From Rhodococcus jostii RHA1 (GTDB lineage Bacteria; Actinomycetota; Actinomycetes; Mycobacteriales; Mycobacteriaceae), in contig NC_008268.1 of NCBI RefSeq assembly GCF_000014565.1, positions 310,001-374,000 on the forward strand: a DNA stretch of 64,000 nt, given 5' to 3'. Under the pieces are notes generated by a model. That model searched no databases. It saw nothing but the letters and a program-made list of their open reading frames with translations, and had not been told where the DNA came from. A program made the position numbers and the translations under genes. Below are positions 18,537-27,251 of the stretch, one piece after another; positions within the stretch are counted from its first letter, which is position 1, and every line of letters begins with the position of its first letter.

Positions 18537-19956
18537 CCGACAGATGAAGCCCCTGACTGCCACCACCGTGCTCACCGGTGACGTGGTGCGTGCCGGCGAT
18601 TCCCGCTACGAGGCGGCGCGGGTGGGCTGGAACCGCCTGTATTCCCGCTATCCCGAGGCGATCGTGTTCTGCTGTGACACGCAGGATGTGGTCAACGCGG
18701 TCCGCTGGGCTCGCACGGAGGGCATCGCCCTGCGTGCCCGCAGCGGTCGCCACAGCCTCGAGGGCTGGTCGTCGATCGACGGCGGGCTGGTCGTCGACGT
18801 CAGTCGGATGAAGAGCATCGTGATCGACGAAGCGGCGCGCACCGCGACCGTCGGGACGGGGCTGACGCAGCAGGAGACGGTCGCGGCTCTCGGGCAACGC
18901 GGCTTCGTCGTTCCGACCGGCTCGGAGGGCGGCGTCGGTCTCGGTGGCGTGATTCTCGGTGGTGGCTTCGGACTACTGACCCGCAGTATGGGTCTGGCGT
19001 GCGACAACCTGCTCGCCGCGGAGGTGGTGGTGGCCGACGGCGCGCGCTCGGCGAAGGTCGTGGAGGCCACCGAGCACAGCAACTCCGACCTGCTGTGGGC
19101 GTGCCGTGGCGGGGGCGGCGGCAACTTCGGGATTGCGACGTCCTACACATTGAGGCTGCACGAGCTCTCGAACGTCACATTCCTCGTCGCGAGGTGGACC
19201 GGTCACGACGACCTGGGCGCCCTGCTTCGCGTGTGGCAGCGCGACGCGCCGGTCGCCGACGAGCGGCTGACCAGCGCGCTGGAGGTCGATACCACCGCGG
19301 TCGAACTGTCTGCGCTGCTGTTCGGCGGTGCGCGGCGGGAACTCGAGGACCAACTTCGGTCGCTGCTGGCGATCGGCAATCCCGACGTGACCGTGACGGA
19401 GGGCCCCTGGCAGACCGTGTACGGCGACGTCGACAGGGGGCCGAACGACGTCGCCCTCTGGAAGTTCTACTCGCAGTTCGTCACCCGGCCTTTCCCCGAC
19501 GAGGCGATCGATCTGATCGTCCACTACATGGCCAACACGCCCAGCCCGCCGAGCAATTTCTTCTGCTCGAGCTTCGGCGGTGCCGTCCGGCACGCTCCGC
19601 CCGGCGGGTCCGCGTTCCCGCACCGCGACGCGCTGTTCTACTGCGAACCGGGGGCCGCCTGGAACGACCCCGCCCTGAACTCGACGGCACTGGGCTGGGC
19701 GGCCGACTTCTGGCGGGCGCTGCGCCCCTATGGCGACGGCGCCTACGTCAACGTGCCCAACGCCGCCGCGTCGGACTGGGAACGCGAGTACTACGGTTCC
19801 CACCGCGAGCGGCTGCGCGAGGTCAAGGCCACCTACGACCCGGAGAACGTGTTCAGCTTCGAACAGAGCGTCCCCCTGTCGCCGGTTGACCCGTCCCGAG
19901 TCCTAGGCTGGGGCGATGGCGGTCAACCGGAGTCGCAGGGCCAGGGGCGCCCGTAA
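18520..19956 (+). CDS. FAD-linked oxidoreductase (berberine-bridge-enzyme type)
   Basis: A 478-residue PCMH-type FAD oxidase. The FAD domain shows RARSGRHSLEGWSS with H78 in the place of the covalent-flavin histidine, then GSEGGVGLGGVILGGGFG and WACRGGGGGNFGI. The C-terminal BBE motif is AASDWEREYYGSHRERL followed by VKATYDPENVF. In bicovalent members a cysteine sits in the G-x-C-x-x-V-G segment. Here it is serine (TGSEGGVG), so single covalent attachment through H78 is more likely. The start codon lies inside the permease gene, so translation is probably coupled. Substrates of the family include sugars, alkaloids and amino alcohols, and none can be assigned here. Confidence 0.9.
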   Translation: MSSRTDRQMKPLTATTVLTGDVVRAGDSRYEAARVGWNRLYSRYPEAIVFCCDTQDVVNAVRWARTEGIALRARSGRHSLEGWSSIDGGLVVDVSRMKSIVIDEAARTATVGTGLTQQETVAALGQRGFVVPTGSEGGVGLGGVILGGGFGLLTRSMGLACDNLLAAEVVVADGARSAKVVEATEHSNSDLLWACRGGGGGNFGIATSYTLRLHELSNVTFLVARWTGHDDLGALLRVWQRDAPVADERLTSALEVDTTAVELSALLFGGARRELEDQLRSLLAIGNPDVTVTEGPWQTVYGDVDRGPNDVALWKFYSQFVTRPFPDEAIDLIVHYMANTPSPPSNFFCSSFGGAVRHAPPGGSAFPHRDALFYCEPGAAWNDPALNSTALGWAADFWRALRPYGDGAYVNVPNAAASDWEREYYGSHRERLREVKATYDPENVFSFEQSVPLSPVDPSRVLGWGDGGQPESQGQGRP

Positions 19957-20311
19957 ACGCAAGCGTCGGATGGAGAGTGTCGAGCACGACCTCACCGCGG
20001 AGCAGTGGAGTGCGCTCACCGAGGCGTGGGGTGGCTGCGCATACTGCGGCACGACCGACAAGCCGCTGCAACGCGACTGCGTGCAGGCGCTGTCCCGCGG
20101 CGGGCGTTACACCCTCGACAACATCGCCCCGGCCTGCGGCTCGTGCAACGCCAGTAAGTGCAACGACGAAGTCACCGGCTGGCTGCGGCGCAAGCGGCTC
20201 GACGAGCGCGCCTTCCTGTTGCGTCACATCGAAATCAAGACAGCGCTCGCGCTGCGATTCCCCACACCCCCGGACACCGAACTCGAAGCGCCGGAATCCA
20301 CTGCCCCGTGA
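19916..20311 (+). CDS. HNH-endonuclease-like protein with Cys replacing the motif His
   Basis: A 131-residue protein beginning with a very basic tail (RSRRARGARKRKRRM) and then an HNH-like zinc finger: C41-x2-C44, LQRDCVQALSRGG, N69, C74-x2-C77, NASK at 78-81. In active HNH nucleases the D-x position of LxxDHxxPxSxGG is histidine, the general base. Here it is C55. Either catalysis is lost and the protein only binds nucleic acid, or this is a distinct subfamily. The gene starts within the last 41 bases of the flavin oxidase gene and converges on upp with a 12-bp gap. Confidence 0.8.
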   Translation: MAVNRSRRARGARKRKRRMESVEHDLTAEQWSALTEAWGGCAYCGTTDKPLQRDCVQALSRGGRYTLDNIAPACGSCNASKCNDEVTGWLRRKRLDERAFLLRHIEIKTALALRFPTPPDTELEAPESTAP

Positions 20312-20323
20312 CGACGGCGCCTG

Positions 20324-20953
20324 CTACTTGGTGCCGAAGAGACGGTCGCCGGCGTCCCCGATGCCGGGCAGGATGTAGCCGTGCTCGTCGAGTTGACGGT
20401 CGACGGCGGCGGTGTAGATCGGGACGTCGGGATGCGCCTTGTGCAGGGCGGCAACGCCTTCGGGACAGGTCAGCAGGCAGACGAACTTGATGGATTTGGG
20501 GCCGCATTCCTTCAACCGCTCCACTGCCGCCACGGCGGAGTTGCCGGTGGCAAGCATCGGGTCGATCACCACCACGTCGCGCTCCTGCAGATCGCCGGGC
20601 ATCTTGAAGTAGTACTCCACGGCTCCGAGGGTTTTGGGATCGCGGTAGAGACCGATATGGCCGACGCGCGCGCCCGGCACAATTGTCAGCATGCCGTCCA
20701 GGATGCCGGTGCCCGCGCGCAGAATGGAGACGAAGACCAGCTTCTTACCGTCGATGACCTTGCCGGTGGTGAATTCCAGCGGTGTCTCGACGTCGATCTC
20801 CTGCATCGGGATGTCGCGGAGGACCTCGTACGTCATCAGCGCGGAGATCTCGTTCGCCAGCCGACGAAAGCTGTTGGTGGAGGCATCCTTACGGCGCATC
20901 ATCGTGAGCTTGTGCTGCACCAGCGGGTGCTCGATCACGTGTACCGTGCCCAT
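20324..20953 (-). CDS. upp: Uracil phosphoribosyltransferase
   Basis: The 209-residue protein is a full-length UPRT, making UMP from uracil and PRPP. The signature pieces are present: [12 protein letters not shown] at the N-terminus, [17 protein letters not shown], the PRPP-binding loop [14 protein letters not shown], and [18 protein letters not shown] at the C-terminus. It is the last gene of a three-gene operon, 19 bases after the DUF1688 gene and after the Urc1-like gene. In that setting it probably serves uracil catabolism (Urc6-like step) in addition to salvage. Confidence 0.95.
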   Translation of the reverse strand: MGTVHVIEHPLVQHKLTMMRRKDASTNSFRRLANEISALMTYEVLRDIPMQEIDVETPLEFTTGKVIDGKKLVFVSILRAGTGILDGMLTIVPGARVGHIGLYRDPKTLGAVEYYFKMPGDLQERDVVVIDPMLATGNSAVAAVERLKECGPKSIKFVCLLTCPEGVAALHKAHPDVPIYTAAVDRQLDEHGYILPGIGDAGDRLFGTK

Positions 20954-20972
20954 GTAGTCGTCCTCGTTTCTT

Positions 20973-22238
20973 CTAGAAGACCGTGCCGTCGCTGACGATG
21001 TTCAGCGGCGGCAGCCCACCCCGCGAGCGCTGTGCCAGCGCGCGGCCCGCCGCCCAGGTGCCGCCCTCCAAGACGCAGGCCAACGGCATCTCTCCGGGAT
21101 CCACGCCCAGACGTGCGCGCACCAGCGGGGCCAGTTCGTCCAGCAGGGCTACCGTCAACGCGCGCCACTCGACCACCAATTCGTCTCCGGCCGTCCAGTT
21201 TTGTGCAGCCCAGGCCGGATCGTGCAGGCGGAGCACACCGGTATCGAGAAGCAGACCGCCGTTGCGGTATTCGGGCAGGCCGGTCAGCTCGTCCAACCCG
21301 ACCACCCGAACGCCCGCCCATTGGAAGGGCTCCAGCAACGAATAACTCAGCCACTGCGACAGTTTGTGAAACGGCATCCAGCCCCGCGTCAAGCCCGGAC
21401 CGGCCACCGCGTCGTGGCGCCAGACGTCGCCCAACGGTTCGGCGTCGATGGCGTTGCCCGTCGGCCAGATGCCCGACAGCGACGTCAGGAGCTGCGACAG
21501 GATGTCGTGGGCGGCGACCGTCGCCGTGGCGGCACCCTGTGGGGCGACCAGCAGATCGAACAGGCCACCCGGCCGGCCGTGCGTGCCGAACACTTCGGGC
21601 TGCGCGGCGAGCGCCTCGCCCAGCCGCCGAAGCAGCAGCACGCGACCTTCGAGGCCCACCAACGGGTTGGATGGGCCGGCCTGGAACACCTCGGCCAGCC
21701 GGTCCGTGTCCAGCCCGCACAGCCCGGCCGCATCGACCTGCAGCGGGTGCGCCGCGTCGCTCGAGAACAGGCCGCTGAGGAACGCGTGCCAGCTCGCGAC
21801 GCCCAGGCCCTCGGAACGGGCGAACCGCTGCCCGCCGTGCACCTCGTGGTAGTGCCAGTCGGGACCGGCACCTGCGTCGAGAAGGACGCTGACCACGGCC
21901 AGGTCGATCATGGCGCGGGCGCGGCCCGGCGCGTCCAGCGCGGTCAGCCGTGCATCCAGCTCGGCCTTGCGGTCCACGCCGCCGGCTTCGAAATGGCGCC
22001 AGCGGCTGTGGTACGGAATTTTCAGGTCGGGATAGCGGGCACGCGTGACGTCGGCGACCTCCGCCGCGGCCGCTTCCAATGCGTCGTCGTCGACGCCGAA
22101 CCAGAGTGAATCGCCCTCGCGCGCACGGGACAGCAGCTGTCGCGCGCGCTCCCGCACGGCCGACGTGGTACGCAGAGCCGCGGCCGCACCCTCGGCCCGC
22201 CCGGTGTCCAGAACGGGACCGACACCGGTCACGCTCAT
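20973..22238 (-). CDS. urc4: DUF1688 protein, Urc4-type uracil catabolism protein
   Basis: The 421-residue protein matches DUF1688/Urc4: [81 protein letters not shown] and [19 protein letters not shown]. Urc4 is required for the URC uracil-degradation route described in the yeast Lachancea kluyveri and found in several bacteria. Its exact reaction is not firmly established. The ATG overlaps the stop codon of the Urc1-like gene in an ATGA arrangement, and upp follows, so the three are co-translated. Confidence 0.9.
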   Translation of the reverse strand: MSVTGVGPVLDTGRAEGAAAALRTTSAVRERARQLLSRAREGDSLWFGVDDDALEAAAAEVADVTRARYPDLKIPYHSRWRHFEAGGVDRKAELDARLTALDAPGRARAMIDLAVVSVLLDAGAGPDWHYHEVHGGQRFARSEGLGVASWHAFLSGLFSSDAAHPLQVDAAGLCGLDTDRLAEVFQAGPSNPLVGLEGRVLLLRRLGEALAAQPEVFGTHGRPGGLFDLLVAPQGAATATVAAHDILSQLLTSLSGIWPTGNAIDAEPLGDVWRHDAVAGPGLTRGWMPFHKLSQWLSYSLLEPFQWAGVRVVGLDELTGLPEYRNGGLLLDTGVLRLHDPAWAAQNWTAGDELVVEWRALTVALLDELAPLVRARLGVDPGEMPLACVLEGGTWAAGRALAQRSRGGLPPLNIVSDGTVF

Positions 22239-23506
22239 CCGTCCAACTCCCGGCCCTTGACCTTCGCCAATTCGTCAGCGTCCGGCACAGCGCCCGGCGT
22301 GAAGTAGCCGGCCGCCATCTTGGCGTCGATCTCCACGCGCGCGTCGGCCGGGATCAGGTCCGCGGGAAGGTCCACTCGCTCCCCGACCTCGATACCCGAG
22401 CCGGTGATGGCGTCATACTTCATGTTGCTCATGGAGACCAGGCGGTGGATCTTTCTGACGCCCAGCCAGTGCAGCACGTCGGGCATCATTTCCTGGAACC
22501 GCATGTCCTGCACGCCGGCCACGCATTCGGTGCGGGCGAAGTACTGATCGGCGGTGTCGCCGCCCACCTGGCGCTTGCGCGCGTTGTAGACAAGGAACTT
22601 GGTCACCTCGCCGAGCGCACGGCCCTCCTTGCGGGAGTACGCCACCAGGCCCACGCCACCGCGCTGCGCACCCTGGATGCACTCCTCGATCGCATGCGTG
22701 AGGTACGGGCGGCAGGTACAGATGTCGGAACCGAACACGTCCGAGCCGTTGCATTCGTCGTGTACGCGTGCGGTCAGCTCCACCCCTGGATCGGCCAGGT
22801 CACGAGCGTCGCCGAAGATGTACACGGTCTGACCCCCGATCGGGGGCAGGAACACCTCGAGGTCCGAGCGCGTCACGAGTTCGGGGTACATGCCGCCGGT
22901 CTCCTCGAACAGCACGCGGCGCAGATCCGTCTCGCTGCAGTGAAAGCGCTCCGCCACACCCGGCAGGTGCCAGACCGGCTCGATCGCCGCCTTGGTTACC
23001 AGCGCAGCACCGCTGGGCAGCAGGAAGCGGCCGTCCGGGTGCAGGCGACCTTTCTGGATGGCCTCCATGATCTCCGGCAGGATCACATGCGCCTTGGTGA
23101 CAGCGATGCTGGGGCGAATGTCGTGACCGGCCGCCAACTCGGCGGCGAAAACCTCGGCCACCGTGGCACCCCACGGGTCCAGGCTCACGATCTTGCCGGG
23201 CTCGCTCCACTGCGGGTACGGGCCGATGATGTTCGTGGGCGCGGTGTCGGTGAGGTCGGCCTTGTGATGGCGCGACAGCGCGCCCGACGCCACCGCCAGT
23301 GCCCGGTAGATGCTGTACGAGCCGCTGTGCGTTCCGATCACGTTGCGGTGGGCGCGGTTGGTGGTGGTACCGACCACGGGTCCGCGCTCGGACGGCGTGG
23401 GTGCTCCCCAGTGGATCGGCAGGGCGCCGACACCGCCGCTGTGTGAGGTCAATCGGATGTGGCCGCCGGTGGGCTCGGGGGTGGCGGCGACGGATTCAGC
23501 GGACAT
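22235..23506 (-). CDS. urc1: GTP cyclohydrolase II homologue, Urc1-type
   Basis: The 423-residue protein carries a RibA-like core: VHDECNGSDVFGSDICTC with the three zinc cysteines, YSRKEGRALGEVTKF in place of the riboflavin enzyme's QEGRGIGL loop, and TECVAGVQDMRF. It has a long N-terminal extension (HIRLTSHSGGVGALPIHWG, THSGSYSIYRALAVASGAL) absent from riboflavin-pathway enzymes but usual in Urc1-type proteins. Together with the overlapping Urc4 gene and upp, this identifies a URC operon for uracil catabolism rather than riboflavin synthesis. ATG 23506 is preceded by GGAGG. The upstream region contains a 24-bp palindrome. Confidence 0.9.
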   Translation of the reverse strand: MSAESVAATPEPTGGHIRLTSHSGGVGALPIHWGAPTPSERGPVVGTTTNRAHRNVIGTHSGSYSIYRALAVASGALSRHHKADLTDTAPTNIIGPYPQWSEPGKIVSLDPWGATVAEVFAAELAAGHDIRPSIAVTKAHVILPEIMEAIQKGRLHPDGRFLLPSGAALVTKAAIEPVWHLPGVAERFHCSETDLRRVLFEETGGMYPELVTRSDLEVFLPPIGGQTVYIFGDARDLADPGVELTARVHDECNGSDVFGSDICTCRPYLTHAIEECIQGAQRGGVGLVAYSRKEGRALGEVTKFLVYNARKRQVGGDTADQYFARTECVAGVQDMRFQEMMPDVLHWLGVRKIHRLVSMSNMKYDAITGSGIEVGERVDLPADLIPADARVEIDAKMAAGYFTPGAVPDADELAKVKGRELDG

Positions 23507-23609
23507 GACGTTCCTCCGTTAAGGAAGGCCCGGCGGCACGGGATGCCGCCGGAACGTGTCTCCGGCGCCGGATGCTGCCGACCACCGGAAACCGAAGCAT
23601 AACCACTCT

Positions 23610-23633
23610 TTCGCCACAATGTCGTGTGGCGAA
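23610..23633. promoter_or_regulatory. 24-bp palindrome between the URC operon and the DUF2252 gene
   Basis: TTCGCCACA-ATGTCG-TGTGGCGAA is a perfect 9-bp inverted repeat. It lies about 104 bases upstream of the Urc1-type start and about 62 upstream of the divergent DUF2252 start, where an operator would be expected. No regulator gene is adjacent, so the ligand protein is unknown. It is too short and AT-poor at its flanks to be an obvious terminator. Confidence 0.55.
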
Positions 23634-23695
23634 GACGGCGGCGAGCGAATGCTGACGAGGTACACGGTGACAGAGCCTGGGATAGTGTCGCCGAG

Positions 23696-25081
23696 GTGAC
23701 GAAGAATCGAGCGCGAGCCGTCGACCTGCGAACCCAGATCGAGGCGGACGACGTCTTCGCGCGGGGCTACGCGTTGCGAGCCACTGTGCCGTCGAGTGCG
23801 CACGAGAGCGCCGCGGTCGGCGCGGGACGGCCGGATGTGCTCGATTTCGTCGAGGCCAGCAATCGAGGAAGGCTGGCTAATCTGATCCCGCTGCGAATCG
23901 GTCGGATGATCGCCTCCCCGTTCGCTTTCTTCCGCGGCGCCGCCGGCCTGATGGCGGCCGACCTCGCAGACTCTCCGGTTACCGGATTGACAGCGCAGTT
24001 GTGCGGCGACGCGCATGCGGCCAACTTCGGCCTGTACGGCACACCGGACGGTCACATCGTCATGGACATCAACGATTTCGACGAAACCCTCCCCGGTCCG
24101 TGGGAGTGGGATCTCAAACGCCTCGCCGCGAGCCTGGTCCTCGCCGGACGCGAAGGCGGTGTGTCCGAGAACGGCTGCATCGAGGCCGCCGAAGACGCCG
24201 TCAAATCGTATCGGCGCACCATTCGCGATCTCGCCGAACTGCCATTCCTTCAGTCGTGGAACGCGCTCCCGGACAAGTCGGTGCTCGAGCGGGCCAAGGC
24301 CGACGCTCTGCTCGACGACTTCGACAAGGCCGCGCAGAAGGCGCGGCGCAATACCAGCGAGAAGGTCGCGGCGAAGTGGACCGCCCACCTCGAAGATCAC
24401 GAGACCGGGATCCGCCGACGACGGTTCATCGACGACCCGCCGGTCCTCACCCACGTCGATCGCGCAACCGCCGACGCCGTGACCGACGGTCTGGAACTGT
24501 ATGTCGACTCACTGCGCGAGTCCCGCAGGAACTTGATCGCCCGATTCGCCGTGTCCGACGTCGCGTTCCGGATCGTCGGAACCGGCAGCGTGGGTCTGCG
24601 CAGCTATATCGCCCTCCTGCACGGTAATCGGGACGAGGTGCTCGTACTTCAACTGAAGCAGGCCCGGCCGTCCGCACTATCGGCGTACCTACCGGTCGAC
24701 GAGCCGAAACACGAGGGCAAGCGGATAGTGCACGGCGCCCGGCTGGTGCAGGCGGAATCGGACATTCTGCTGGGCTGGACGACCATCGACGGCCTCCCTT
24801 TCATCGTGCGGCAGTTCCGAAACCTCAAAGGGGACATCGATCCAACCGGTCTCGAGCAAGATCATCTCGACGACTACGGCCGGCTCGCAGGCGCCCTGCT
24901 CGCGCGTGCACACACCCGCTCGCTCGATCCGCGGGTGCTCGCCGGCTACTTCGCCAACGACACGGAACTGGACGAGGTGATCGGGCGGTATGCCGTCAGC
25001 TACGCCGATCAAACCGAAGCCGACCACGCAACACTGGTCGCCGCGGTGAAATCCGGGCGGATCGCCGCCGAGCCGGCCTGA
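23696..25081 (+). CDS. DUF2252 family protein
   Basis: The 461-residue protein matches DUF2252 throughout: RMIASPFAFFRGAAGLMAAD, QLCGDAHAANFG, MDINDFDETLPGPWEWDLKR, RIVGTGSVGLRSYIALL and YGRLAGALLARAHTRSLD. GDAHAANFG and the DxNDFD segment resemble the catalytic and metal-binding loops of aminoglycoside-phosphotransferase-type kinases, and the family is thought to share that fold, but its activity is not known. Start GTG 23696 follows a -10-like TAGTGT by seven bases, so a leaderless message is possible. Longer in-frame starts overlap the palindrome. Confidence 0.87.
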   Translation: MTKNRARAVDLRTQIEADDVFARGYALRATVPSSAHESAAVGAGRPDVLDFVEASNRGRLANLIPLRIGRMIASPFAFFRGAAGLMAADLADSPVTGLTAQLCGDAHAANFGLYGTPDGHIVMDINDFDETLPGPWEWDLKRLAASLVLAGREGGVSENGCIEAAEDAVKSYRRTIRDLAELPFLQSWNALPDKSVLERAKADALLDDFDKAAQKARRNTSEKVAAKWTAHLEDHETGIRRRRFIDDPPVLTHVDRATADAVTDGLELYVDSLRESRRNLIARFAVSDVAFRIVGTGSVGLRSYIALLHGNRDEVLVLQLKQARPSALSAYLPVDEPKHEGKRIVHGARLVQAESDILLGWTTIDGLPFIVRQFRNLKGDIDPTGLEQDHLDDYGRLAGALLARAHTRSLDPRVLAGYFANDTELDEVIGRYAVSYADQTEADHATLVAAVKSGRIAAEPA

Positions 25082-25121
25082 TCCGGCACGGCGGAACGGC
25101 CTGAAACACGCGAGCTCGATG

Positions 25122-25230
25122 GTGGCGACCCGAGAGAGGTCGCCACTCCCTCGAGATACGAGGCGCGGTTGCACCTCGCATCCACCCGAGCCGGACTGCC
25201 TCGGTTACGTGAGTGTGAGTGGCGACCTCT
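25122..25230. terminator. Convergent-gene terminator region with competing hairpins
   Basis: GTGGCGACC (25122-25130) pairs with GGTCGCCAC (25138-25146) as a 9-bp hairpin just after the DUF2252 gene. The second arm is also part of AGAGGTCGCCACTC (25135-25148), which pairs perfectly over 14 bp with GAGTGGCGACCTCT (25217-25230). The two stems exclude each other. The segment lies between two convergent genes, so bidirectional termination is the simplest role. The rest of 25082-25333 holds no gene. Confidence 0.55.
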
Positions 25231-25333
25231 TTCGTCGCAACGAGAACGTACCTCGCACCTCCGACATGAATTCGCGCGTCCAGTGGTAGCCGGCCGCAGC
25301 GAGAAATGAGGGACAAGCAGTTGGTCGACTCCC

Positions 25334-25747
25334 CTACGGCACGTAGAAGATGCCTCTTGCTCCCACGTACTCGACCAGGTTCCCCATGGCGGAGGCGGTA
25401 ACAACCCCGGTACCGGTGTGGGCAACCCCAGGCTTGTCTTTGGTCACGGAAGCAACACCCGATGTTCCGTTGGACAGGTTGGTCCAGCCAACCCACAGCA
25501 CGACGGTTTCCATGAGTGCTGGGTCATGAAACGTCACGACCCCCGGCGCATCGCCAGTAACCGCAACCGGGACGTCGATACAGGCGGGGAAGCAATAGCC
25601 GAAAGTCCCTGAAGCCCACACGCGGGGTATCTGAAACGGCGCCGACACCGGCGCCGCTGTGGCCGCACCAGGACACCAGACCAGTGGAGTCGCGGCGAGA
25701 CCCACAACCAGAACGGCCCTACGAAGAGACCATCGGCGACGGTTCAT
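25334..25747 (-). CDS. Small secreted protein
   Basis: From ATG 25747 the 137-residue protein has a basic N-terminus (MNRRRWSLRR), a hydrophobic core and a likely signal-peptidase site after GAATAAP near residue 32. The mature domain of about 105 residues has one cysteine pair (GYCFPACID) and beta-rich sequence (VVTFHDPALMETVVLWVGW, GTGVVTASAMGN), reminiscent of small Ig-like secreted domains of actinobacteria, but I cannot assign a family. The longer frame to 25801 lacks a better start. Convergent with DUF2252. Confidence 0.65.
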   Translation of the reverse strand: MNRRRWSLRRAVLVVGLAATPLVWCPGAATAAPVSAPFQIPRVWASGTFGYCFPACIDVPVAVTGDAPGVVTFHDPALMETVVLWVGWTNLSNGTSGVASVTKDKPGVAHTGTGVVTASAMGNLVEYVGARGIFYVP

Positions 25748-26037
25748 TCGCACGAGCCTCTCGTCCGTGAAAACGACAACTCGGCACCCTCTCCGACGCA
25801 AGTACTTGCCTCATCGTAGCGATCGTTCCTGGTCAGCACGCGGAAATACCGGCGAACGCATCGGTCCGACGCCTGGTGCCACGCCCCACTGATTGCAGCG
25901 GGACCGGCCCGCAATCGGCACTGCGTTCAGGGCGGCGGCCTTCCGACGGACGCTCGGCCGGCACCGCCGCACGCTCGATTGCCTCCTGCCAGATATTCGA
26001 CCCAGGAAGTGCACCGCATGATCTCCACCCGGTCGGC

Positions 26038-26454
26038 TCAATACTGATGCGAGTGCGAGCGCATCGCGCGTGCCGCCTGCAGGCTCTCACAGGACTCAGC
26101 ACCGGCAGAGCGTCGGCACCGCCAGGTCATCCACCGGACTGACAAATCAAGCACGCGCGGCACCACGAGGTACACCGCGGTGGGAACAACGACACCGGTG
26201 AGCGACAAAGCCCGCAGCCATGTCGGCCAGGTGCTTGTGATCGGGCCCGACAAGGTCATCACCGTCATACCCAACGTGACGAGCGGGAAGATGGACACCC
26301 AAGTGACGACCACCCGCAAGTGGATGGACGGGGCCCTCGCCGGCACGAGATCCCGAGCGCGCCCGTCGACACGTTCCGTTCGCGGAGGCCGGCGCCTCGT
26401 GGTCGTCGGAGCGAAATGTTCGAACACCGTAGATGCGAGGGCAAGAGATTCCAT
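26038..26454 (-). CDS. Small membrane protein divergent from a TetR regulator
   Basis: From ATG 26454 the protein has 138 residues. A basic N-terminal third is followed by two membrane segments (VTWVSIFPLVTLGMTVM and WLRALSLTGVVVPTAVYLVV) and a basic Ser/Arg-rich tail. The pattern resembles short two-helix membrane proteins linked to monooxygenases, but no family can be named. It is divergent from a tetR gene with two matching operators between them (26480-26538), so it is probably a target of that repressor. A long frame upstream of the ATG runs antisense through tetR and is not credible. Confidence 0.55.
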   Translation of the reverse strand: MESLALASTVFEHFAPTTTRRRPPRTERVDGRARDLVPARAPSIHLRVVVTWVSIFPLVTLGMTVMTLSGPITSTWPTWLRALSLTGVVVPTAVYLVVPRVLDLSVRWMTWRCRRSAGAESCESLQAARAMRSHSHQY

Positions 26455-26479
26455 CCTGAGGTAGCCCTTCTCGTAACTC

Positions 26480-26538
26480 CAACTATTCAGTTGCCTTGAC
26501 CGTAGGGGCTGGACATGCAGATTGCAACCAGACAGTTG
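26480..26538. promoter_or_regulatory. Two TetR-type operators in the divergent tetR region
   Basis: CAACT-ATTC-AGTTG (26480-26493) is a perfect 5-bp-arm palindrome. CAACC-AGAC-AGTTG (26525-26538) is the same site with one arm mismatch. The centres are 45 bp apart, bracketing the promoters of the two divergent genes. Their match to each other is better evidence of an operator than either alone. Confidence 0.6.
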
Positions 26539-26559
26539 GAGTTGTCGTAGGATGCAGCC

Positions 26560-27249
26560 GTGGCGTGGGATACCGAACGAACCAAGAGACTTCTCATCGA
26601 GGCCGGGGTTGCAGAATTCAGTTCGTTCGGGTTGGCCGGTGCCCGTGTCGATCGGATCGCCGCGAAAGCAGGCGTGAACAAAGAGCGCATCTACCAGTAC
26701 TTCGGCAAGAAGGAAGCCTTCTTCAGCGCGGTCCTCGAACATGAACTCGCAACCACGCTTGCCGCTGTCGAGCTGTCCGGTCACGGGGTCGTCGCCATCG
26801 CCGACTACGCCGGTCGCCGATTCGACTACCAACGCGAGCACCCCACTTTCACCCGTCTGCTGTTCTGGGAAGGACTCGAACTCGAGGCACCTGTCGCGGA
26901 AGCATCGCGACAGAAGCACGCTCAGGCGATAGTCGCCAGCGCGCGGGAAGCTGTCCCCGAACTTTCCGAGAGCGACGCCCAGGAACTGCTCATCACCGTG
27001 ATCACCCTCGTCGACGGCTGGGTAGCTCTCCAGACCGCAGACCGGCTGTTTTCGCCACCTCTTCCGCGTGGCCGCGACCGTGACTCGCGCCGACGCGATT
27101 TCATCGTGATGACGGTTGAGGCCGCCACGCGAGCCGCACTCACCCGAAGCCAGTCGGCCCGGACCCAACCCACCGCCGGCTCGCCGCGGATGGGTGATGC
27201 GGGTTCCGCATTGCGGTCCTCCCGAGCGGATCGAGCTGGCAAGGTCTAA
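26560..27249 (+). CDS. TetR-family transcriptional regulator
   Basis: A 229-residue TetR repressor starting at GTG 26560. The N-terminal helix-turn-helix is textbook: TKRLLIEAGVAEFSSFGLAG, ARVDRIAAKAGVNKERIYQY, FGKKEAFFSAVLEHEL. The C-terminal ligand domain is variable and ends in a long polar tail. A -10-like TAGGAT ends six bases before the GTG, so the transcript may be leaderless. The stop codon is two bases before the ATG of the ChaA-type antiporter, so the pair forms an operon. The two upstream operators suggest autoregulation and control of the divergent membrane protein. Confidence 0.93.
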   Translation: MAWDTERTKRLLIEAGVAEFSSFGLAGARVDRIAAKAGVNKERIYQYFGKKEAFFSAVLEHELATTLAAVELSGHGVVAIADYAGRRFDYQREHPTFTRLLFWEGLELEAPVAEASRQKHAQAIVASAREAVPELSESDAQELLITVITLVDGWVALQTADRLFSPPLPRGRDRDSRRRDFIVMTVEAATRAALTRSQSARTQPTAGSPRMGDAGSALRSSRADRAGKV

Positions 27250-27251
27250 TC

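Noticed and set aside
17028..18575. Minus-strand open frame of 515 codons opposite the APC permease
   Set aside because: Composition (Arg, His, Asp, Gln) is that of a reversed membrane-protein gene. The plus strand has a complete permease.
22235..23506. Assignment of the GTP cyclohydrolase II homologue to riboflavin synthesis
   Set aside because: The long N-terminal extension, the altered active-site loop (RKEGRALGEV) and coupling to DUF1688 and upp fit Urc1. No other rib gene is present.
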